Origin: CAVSUR01 sp052143655
GTDB taxonomy: Bacteria > Actinomycetota > Actinomycetes > Streptosporangiales > Streptosporangiaceae
DNA: 11,314 nucleotides
Direction of reading: 5' to 3'
Assembly: GCA_052143655.1 (NCBI GenBank)
Contig: JBKQSL010000434.1
Location: 1-11,314 of the forward strand
The notes below the pieces were generated by a model. It worked only from the letters and a program-made list of their open reading frames with translations, was not told the DNA's origin and made no database searches. A program made the translations under genes and the position numbers. Each line of letters begins with the position of its first letter. Positions within the stretch are counted from its first letter, which is position 1. This document shows positions 6,472-11,314 of the stretch, in pieces.

Positions 6472-7936
6472 GGCCGTCCCCGCACCCGCCGCAGCCGCAG
6501 GGTCCCAGCTCGCTGCCCGTGTCGCAGGGCAGCAGTACCGGCCCAGTGCCGGCCAGCCGCTGCCGCCGGGCTGCCGCCAGCAGCGCCCCTGCCGCTTGCC
6601 GCGAGTTCTCGCCCGTGCGCGATATCCGGGCGGCAATCAGTCCCGCGACCAGCGGCGTGGCGAAGGACGTGCCGCTCCAGCGCGCCATGCCGTGAAATTC
6701 CCGGTGCTGGCCCTGGTGCGGCGGCTCCCGGCACACGTAGGTGCCGGCCGCGTAGGCATTGACGAGCCCCTCGCCAGGTGCGTAGACGTCAACCCACGGC
6801 CCGTAGTCGCTGAAGTAGGCCCGTCCCCGCCGGTCGGCCGCGAGCGCGCCCACTCCGACGACGTCAGCGAACGCGGCTGGCCAGAAGGGCCTCCGACTGC
6901 CGTTGTTGCCCGCCGCGGCGATCAGCAGGGTGTTCTTGTGCTGGCGGTACCTGTGCCAGAATGCCTCGAAGCCCAGCGGCGGCAGGTCCTTGCGGGTGGT
7001 TCCGCCGGCCGACAAGCTGATGATGTCCGGGGAAAGGCTGAGCGCCAGGTTCAGCCGCCGGACGATGAGCCGCTCGGAGATGGCGCCGGCGTGCTTGAAA
7101 TCGTCGGTCACCTGCACTTGGGTTAGCGGGGCCATGCACCGCGCCACGCCCGCGACGAAGGTGCCGTGCCCGGTATACCCGACGATCCTGTGACCGCCCC
7201 CGGATTCGGGCCTGGGCGGTATGTCCGGCGTGCCGGTCACCCCCCCGAGCCAAGGATGCGCAGACGCGCCAGCTAGCAGTCCGGTGTCGGGAATGCACAA
7301 CAGCACGCCGGTGCCGCCGCCGTCGCACGGTCCGGGATCGGGCAGCGCCCCCTCTGGCACTGGCAGCGGCTCGGTCGCCGGGCAGCAATAAACTGGCGTG
7401 ACCGAGAAGATGTGGCTTGGTGCCGCCACACCAGCCCCGAGCGCCGCGTCGATCCGGTCCAGCGCGGCGAGGGTAGGGCTGTCCGGGTGCTCGCCCGGCC
7501 AACCGGGCTCCCGGCCGCCCCCGCCCGGCTCGCCGTCGCCATCGCCGTTACCTCTGCCGCGCGGCTCGCCGTTCCGGTCGCCATGCCCTCGGCCATTGCC
7601 GTGAGCCTCGTCGCCATCGCCCGGTTCCCGGGCTTGGGCGGCCTCGCGGTCCCGCTCTGCGCCGGGCTCGCGGCCGCCGCCGTCCGCGAGCCGGTAGACG
7701 CTGACTCCGGCATAAAAGCCTTCTAGTACCGCACCGGGGACCAGTTCCTCGACCTGGCGCAGGTAGGGATCGCGGACGAGGATCACGCCTTCTTCGTAAA
7801 GGAAGTCCAGGCTGTGATCAGGCAGGTAGCAGGCCCCGACGGTGATCCCCTGGCCGGCCAGCGCCTGGACGATGAGGCGGACTTGCGCCCTCAGCCTTTC
7901 CGCAGGGAAACCCGGCTCCCGGTGCTCTGCGGTCAT
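6458..7936 (-). CDS. S8 family (subtilisin-like) serine peptidase, intracellular
   Basis: This encodes a peptidase of about 492 residues with a complete subtilisin-type site: Asp217 in CIPDTGL, His257 in GHGTFVAG, oxyanion Asn344 in AAAGNNG and Ser424 in SGTSFATP. No signal peptide precedes it, so it should act in the cytoplasm. Residues 1-90 form an alpha/beta N-terminal region (VRLIVQALAGQGITVGACYLP, LVPGAVLEGFYAGVSVYRL). A low-complexity stretch rich in Gly, Asp, Arg, Glu and Asn follows at about 88-148, probably a flexible linker and possible cleavage site. The N-terminal part may act as a propeptide or as a docking domain. The ATG at 7936 is supported by GGGAGG five bases upstream. This is the first gene of the operon, divergent from the TPR-CHAT gene. 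Its C-terminus ends in a Cys/Gly-rich CGCGGCGDGRGAG tail that overlaps the sigma factor start. Likely substrates are its module partners, but none is proven. Confidence 0.93.
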   Translation of the reverse strand: MTAEHREPGFPAERLRAQVRLIVQALAGQGITVGACYLPDHSLDFLYEEGVILVRDPYLRQVEELVPGAVLEGFYAGVSVYRLADGGGREPGAERDREAAQAREPGDGDEAHGNGRGHGDRNGEPRGRGNGDGDGEPGGGGREPGWPGEHPDSPTLAALDRIDAALGAGVAAPSHIFSVTPVYCCPATEPLPVPEGALPDPGPCDGGGTGVLLCIPDTGLLAGASAHPWLGGVTGTPDIPPRPESGGGHRIVGYTGHGTFVAGVARCMAPLTQVQVTDDFKHAGAISERLIVRRLNLALSLSPDIISLSAGGTTRKDLPPLGFEAFWHRYRQHKNTLLIAAAGNNGSRRPFWPAAFADVVGVGALAADRRGRAYFSDYGPWVDVYAPGEGLVNAYAAGTYVCREPPHQGQHREFHGMARWSGTSFATPLVAGLIAARISRTGENSRQAAGALLAAARRQRLAGTGPVLLPCDTGSELGPCGCGGCGDGRGAG

Positions 7937-7941
7937 GTGCG

Positions 7942-7947
7942 CCTCCC
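7942..7947 (-). promoter_or_regulatory. Ribosome binding site of the S8 peptidase gene
   Basis: GGGAGG on the minus strand, five bases before the ATG at 7936, selects this start over an in-frame start 14 codons upstream. Confidence 0.75.
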
Positions 7948-7987
7948 GATCCCGCGTGACCCGTGAGGTCCCGCCCATACCGGCGCG

Positions 7988-8000
7988 ATGAGTATCTCAT
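7988..8000. promoter_or_regulatory. 13-bp palindrome in the divergent control region
   Basis: ATGAG-TAT-CTCAT is a perfect inverted repeat in the roughly 100-base gap between the divergent S8 and TPR-CHAT genes. Its right end touches the predicted -35 box of the CHAT gene. It is AT-richer than its surroundings. It could be an operator controlling both arms of the module; the binding protein is not known. Confidence 0.45.
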
Positions 8001-8029
8001 TGGACCGGCGGTGTTGGCAGTTCTAGCAT
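8000..8029 (+). promoter_or_regulatory. Candidate promoter giving a leaderless TPR-CHAT mRNA
   Basis: TTGGAC at 8000-8005 and TAGCAT at 8024-8029 are 18 bases apart, good matches to actinobacterial housekeeping promoters. The expected transcription start falls at about 8036-8037, which is the ATG of the CHAT gene. No Shine-Dalgarno sequence precedes that ATG, which agrees with a leaderless transcript. Confidence 0.55.
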
Positions 8030-8036
8030 CACTGGC

Positions 8037-10670
8037 ATGCAGCCGGGAGCCGTTGGCCCCGATCACGCGCCCCGGGGTAGCGACGAGCTGCTGGCCCTGG
8101 TTGGAGCGCGGCCCCGGGAGGCCCTGGCCCAGGCCCGTGCCGTGCTCGCCGGGCGGCCCGGCCCTTACGAAGCATCGATCGCCCATCAGATGGTGGGACT
8201 GGTCCTGCGCGATTACGGCGACGCGGCGGAGGCTGTCCGGGAACTGCGGGCCGCGCTGCGCCAGGCCCGGGCCGCTGGCCGGCCGCAGCGCGAAGCGGAC
8301 GTGCTGAGCACGCTCGGCGCCACTTTGATCCGCGGCGGCCAGACACGGCCGGGACTGCGCGCCCTGGACGCTGCGCTGCAGCTGGCCACCGGCCCGGCGG
8401 CCGGGCGGGTGCTCGTGCGCCGCGGCATCCGGTACGCCGAGCTGGGTCGGCACGCAGCGGCCCTGGCCGACCTGAGCCGGGCCGTCCGGCTGCTGCGGCC
8501 TGTCGGCGATGCCGTTTGGGAGGCCCGGGCGCTGACCGGCCGTGCCCTGGCGCACCTGGCCGTCGGCTCCGCCGGACGTGCCCAGGCTGACCTGGCCCGG
8601 GCGGAGACCCTGCTGGCGGCCAGCGGGCAGGACCTGGAGCTGGCCTATGCCCGGCACAACCGCGGACTGGTCGCCTTCCGCGCCGGCGACCTGCCGGGCG
8701 CGCTGCGCTACCTGGACGAGGCCAGCGCGCAGTACCGGGCGCTGGAGGCGCCGACCCCGGACCTGGCCATCGACCGGTGCGCCGTGCTGCTGGCGGCCGG
8801 GCTCGCCGCCGACGCGCTGAACGAGGCGGAGGCGGCCGCCCGGCTCCTGGAGCTCGGCCGAAGCCAGCCGGCCAAGCGTGCTGAGCTGCTGGTCAGCGCC
8901 GCGCGCGCAGCACTTGCCGCGGGCAACCCGGCACTGGCGCTCGCGCACGCCGGCGAGGCCAGCCGTATGTTCACCGCCCAGCACCGGGCCTGGTGGCAGG
9001 CTCAGGCGGCAATGCTGCTGGCCGAGGCCCAGCTTGCCGCAGGCGACGCCAGCGCGCTGCTGCTGCGCCGGGCCCGCCGGATCGCTGCCCGGCTGGACGA
9101 GGTCGGCCCGGCCGACCGGGCCCGGGCCCGGCTGCTGGCAGGACGGACGGCCATGGCATTAGGCCGTGCTGCGGAGGCGGACCGTCATTTCCGCACCGCC
9201 GCGAGTGCCCGGCGCGGCAGCGGGACGGCGCTCGCCCGCCTGACCGGCTGGCTGGCGGAGGCGCTGCGCGCCGAGCTGGCCGCCGACCCGCGGCGGCTGC
9301 TGCGTGCCTGCGCCTGTGGCCTGGACTTGCTGGATGACTACCGGCTGGCGTTCGGCGCGACCGAACTGCGCGTGCAGGCCAGCGCCTACGGGACCGAACT
9401 TGCTGCCCTGGCCCAGCGCTGCGCGCTCGCCTCCGGCCGGCCCAGGCTGCTGCTGCAGTGGGCCGACCGGTGGCGGGCCACGGCGCTGGCAGCCGCTCCG
9501 GGCCGGCCGGCCGCCAGCGGCGAGCTGCAAGCTGGCCTCACGGCACTGCGGGAGCTGACCAGCCGGGCCGAGCAAGCGCGGGCCGCCGGCGAGCCCGCCG
9601 CGGCGCTGCAGCGTGAGCAGGTCCGGCTGGAGGCCGCGGTCCGGGCGGCGGCGATGCAGGCGCCTGCGGCCGGTTCCGGCGGCGGCCGCGGGCTGGATGT
9701 CGCGGCGCTGCTGGCCGCTCTCGGCGCTGGGCGGCTCGTCCAGATAGCTGACGTCGACGGCACCCTGCAGCTGCTCATCTGCGGCGCCGGGCGGGTCCGG
9801 CGGGTGACGGCGGGCCGCGCGCAGCAGGCAGCCACCGAGGTTGAGCACGCCCGGTTCGCCCTGCGCAGGCTGGCGTACGGCCGCGCCGCCGGCCGGCCCG
9901 AGCACGACCTGGCCGTGCTGACCGCAGCCGGGGCACGGCTGCAGGAGGTATTCCTTGGCGCTGCCAGCCGGCAGCTCGGTGACGGCCCGGTGGTCATCGT
10001 CCCGCCGGGCAGGCTGCACGCGGTGCCGTGGGCCTTGCTGCCCGCCCTGGCCGGCCGGGCGGTCAGTGTCGCGCCGTCGGCCCGGTCGTGGCTGCGCGCC
10101 CGGCTCGCCGGGCCGCCGCCGGGCCGCCGCACCGTGCTCATCCGCGGTCCTGGCGCCGTCGGCGCCGAGGTGCCGGTGCTGGCCGCGCACGACAGCGACG
10201 CCACCGTGCTGGACGGGGCGGCCGCCACCACGGCTGCGGTGCTCGCTGCGCTGGATGGCGCGGCGCTGGCGCACCTTGCCGCGCACGGGACCTTCCGCGC
10301 TGACAGTCCGCTGTTCTCCTCGCTGGCCCTCGCTGACGGCCCGCTGACCGGCTACGACCTGGAGAGCCTGCCGCAGGCTCCCTACCGTCTGATCCTGCCA
10401 AGCTGTGACTCCGGGCTGCACGCCCCCGCAGGCGCGGACGAGCTGCTCGGGCTGGCGGCCACCTTGCTGCCGCTGGGCACCGCCGGGATCGCCGCCAGCA
10501 TCGGGCCGGTCCACGATGGCGCGACAGCCGCGCTCATGCTGGCGCTGCACCGGCGGCTGCGGGTCGGCGCCACGATGGCCGAAGGCTTGCGCGACGCGCG
10601 CGCCGAGGTGGCGGCCGACCCGGTACAGCTCGCGACCGGCTGGTCCTTCCTGGCCCTGGGCGCGGCATGA
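8037..10670 (+). CDS. TPR-repeat CHAT-domain (caspase-like) protein
   Basis: This encodes an 877-residue protein. Residues about 20-470 are Ala/Leu/Arg-rich helical hairpins of tetratricopeptide type, for example AYARHNRGLVAFRAGDLPGA and VRRGIRYAELGRHAAALADL, usually used to bind proteins or peptides. A helical, possibly coiled-coil stretch follows at about 500-545 (LTSRAEQARAAGEP, ALQREQVRLEAAVR). The C-terminal 300 residues are a CHAT domain: GPVVIVPPGRLHAVPWALLP, then HLAAHGTF with His750 and RLILPSCDSGLH with Cys790. These form the His/Cys dyad of clan CD peptidases related to caspases and separase, so it should be an active protease. It ends with a conserved GTAGIAASIGPVHD and helical segment. 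No signal peptide or membrane helix is seen. It is transcribed away from the S8 operon. Related TPR-CHAT proteins act as triggered proteases in defence systems, such as the type III-E CRISPR partner; the trigger here is unknown. Confidence 0.92.
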   Translation: MQPGAVGPDHAPRGSDELLALVGARPREALAQARAVLAGRPGPYEASIAHQMVGLVLRDYGDAAEAVRELRAALRQARAAGRPQREADVLSTLGATLIRGGQTRPGLRALDAALQLATGPAAGRVLVRRGIRYAELGRHAAALADLSRAVRLLRPVGDAVWEARALTGRALAHLAVGSAGRAQADLARAETLLAASGQDLELAYARHNRGLVAFRAGDLPGALRYLDEASAQYRALEAPTPDLAIDRCAVLLAAGLAADALNEAEAAARLLELGRSQPAKRAELLVSAARAALAAGNPALALAHAGEASRMFTAQHRAWWQAQAAMLLAEAQLAAGDASALLLRRARRIAARLDEVGPADRARARLLAGRTAMALGRAAEADRHFRTAASARRGSGTALARLTGWLAEALRAELAADPRRLLRACACGLDLLDDYRLAFGATELRVQASAYGTELAALAQRCALASGRPRLLLQWADRWRATALAAAPGRPAASGELQAGLTALRELTSRAEQARAAGEPAAALQREQVRLEAAVRAAAMQAPAAGSGGGRGLDVAALLAALGAGRLVQIADVDGTLQLLICGAGRVRRVTAGRAQQAATEVEHARFALRRLAYGRAAGRPEHDLAVLTAAGARLQEVFLGAASRQLGDGPVVIVPPGRLHAVPWALLPALAGRAVSVAPSARSWLRARLAGPPPGRRTVLIRGPGAVGAEVPVLAAHDSDATVLDGAAATTAAVLAALDGAALAHLAAHGTFRADSPLFSSLALADGPLTGYDLESLPQAPYRLILPSCDSGLHAPAGADELLGLAATLLPLGTAGIAASIGPVHDGATAALMLALHRRLRVGATMAEGLRDARAEVAADPVQLATGWSFLALGAA

Positions 10671-10714
10671 GCAAGACCGCTGCGCTGGCGGTATGGCTTC
10701 CTGCACCGGCTCCT

Positions 10715-10732
10715 GGCTCGGCTGAGCGAGCC
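10715..10732. terminator. Hairpin between convergent genes, probable terminator
   Basis: GGCTCG at 10715-10720 pairs with CGAGCC at 10727-10732 around a 6-base loop. It is 45 bases after the CHAT stop and 14 bases beyond the 3' end of the leftward membrane-protein gene, so it could end both transcripts. The stem is short and there is no T-run. Confidence 0.4.
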
Positions 10733-10745
10733 GCCGGCCGCCTGG

Positions 10746-11314
10746 TTACCCGGTACTCGCCGCGGCGAGAACGGCGAGCAGCACCGTGACGAGGGCACCG
10801 ATCCCGTGTGCCACCGGGATCAGCACCGCTGGCGGGCGCCGCCGCGGCCGGGCCGGGTCCATCGGCGCCCGCCTCACTACGTCCTCGATGAGCTGCCTCA
10901 GCAGCATCTCATCGGTAAGCGCGCGGGCCAGCATGGCGTCGGTCACCCGGCGCGTGATCGCCTCGGGAGGCGGGCTCGGCCCGCCTGAGCCAGCCGCGCC
11001 TGAGCTGGCCGCGCTCGGGCCGGGGACCGGGCCGAGCGCGGGGCCTGCGTTCACGCCCCGACCTGCCCATCCGGTCAGGCCGGGATCGGCCTGGTCCGGG
11101 CCGGTGATCCCGGCGGCGCCGCTAGGCGGATAGGGCGTCCAGAGCGTGACGGTCGACAGCCCGAGCCCGACCGCGAGCGTCAGCAGCCCCACCGCGGTCC
11201 ACGCCAGCGGCACCCACCGGGCCGCCACGTAGCCGGCCCAGACCGCCAGCCCGGACAGCGCCAGGCTGGCGTGCCCGCCGATGATCAGCGGGCCGAGCCG
11301 GTCCCGGGCGGCCC
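10746..11314 (-). CDS. Multi-pass membrane protein (N-terminus outside window), unknown function
   Basis: The frame ending at 10746 stays open to the right edge, so at least 189 codons are visible and the true start lies beyond the window; the GTG at 11228 is internal to a membrane segment and is not a convincing start. Visible parts, in order: a hydrophobic segment LIIGGHASLALSGLAVWAGYVAA; a second, LAWTAVGLLTLAVGLGLSTVTLW; a Pro/Gly/Ala/Ser-rich loop of about 50 residues; an amphipathic helix (VTDAMLARALTDEMLLRQLIEDVV); a basic patch RPRRRPP; and a last segment ALVTVLLAVLAA preceded by PVAHG. The first and last segments each contain or follow a His-Gly or Gly-His pair, a pattern seen in small actinobacterial membrane proteins of unknown role. 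It is convergent with the TPR-CHAT gene, and nothing ties it to that module except proximity. Confidence 0.75.
   Translation of the reverse strand, partial: AARDRLGPLIIGGHASLALSGLAVWAGYVAARWVPLAWTAVGLLTLAVGLGLSTVTLWTPYPPSGAAGITGPDQADPGLTGWAGRGVNAGPALGPVPGPSAASSGAAGSGGPSPPPEAITRRVTDAMLARALTDEMLLRQLIEDVVRRAPMDPARPRRRPPAVLIPVAHGIGALVTVLLAVLAAASTG

Noticed and set aside
9159..10706. Minus-strand open frame of 515 codons opposite the CHAT domain
   Set aside because: It is antisense to an intact catalytic domain; the product is Gly/Arg/Gln-rich without family features.

Overview
The window is very GC-rich DNA (by eye well above 70% G+C, with G/C in most third codon positions). It carries a DUF3224 gene, a cysteine-tailed MarR regulator, an ECF-type sigma factor and a TPR-CHAT protein. 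Together these point to an actinobacterial chromosome, probably a filamentous, streptomycete-like or streptosporangial organism. The genus cannot be fixed from the sequence alone. No rRNA, tRNA, CRISPR array or intact insertion sequence was seen.

Layout, left to right. (1) 1-3123, plus strand: the tail of an unidentified gene, then a CotH-family kinase-like protein, then a TIM-barrel protein of the xylose-isomerase-like/sugar phosphate isomerase fold with a complete set of plausible metal ligands. Spacing suggests the last two are co-transcribed. Short tandem duplications (15 bp and 14 bp periods) sit exactly across the stop codons of the first and third genes. (2) 3124-4420: a hairpin terminator, then a promoter with a perfect 15-bp palindrome over its -10 end. 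It drives a two-gene unit of a DUF3224 small beta-barrel protein and a MarR-family repressor with a C-terminal CX2CX4CX6C motif. (3) 4421-5243, minus strand: a decayed MFS transporter with no N-terminal half and a one-base frameshift, in a patch of clearly lower GC. (4) 5353-10670: a divergently arranged conflict/stress-type module. Leftward runs an operon of an S8 (subtilisin-like) serine protease without a signal peptide, an ECF-type sigma factor whose start overlaps the protease stop by 14 bases, and a 172-residue soluble protein. Rightward runs an 877-residue TPR-CHAT protein with an intact His/Cys dyad, apparently from a leaderless transcript. (5) 10746-11314, minus strand: a multi-pass membrane protein running off the right edge.

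The most interesting part is region 4. Two different protease types (caspase-like CHAT and subtilisin-like S8), a sigma factor and a small soluble protein sit around one 100-bp divergent control region that contains a 13-bp palindrome. A reasonable hypothesis is an intracellular proteolytic signalling switch. TPR repeats would sense a trigger or partner, proteolysis would activate or mature another component, and the sigma factor would change transcription, with the 172-residue protein in the place usually taken by an anti-sigma factor. TPR-CHAT and S8 proteases are known components of bacterial conflict systems. The wiring proposed here is inference.
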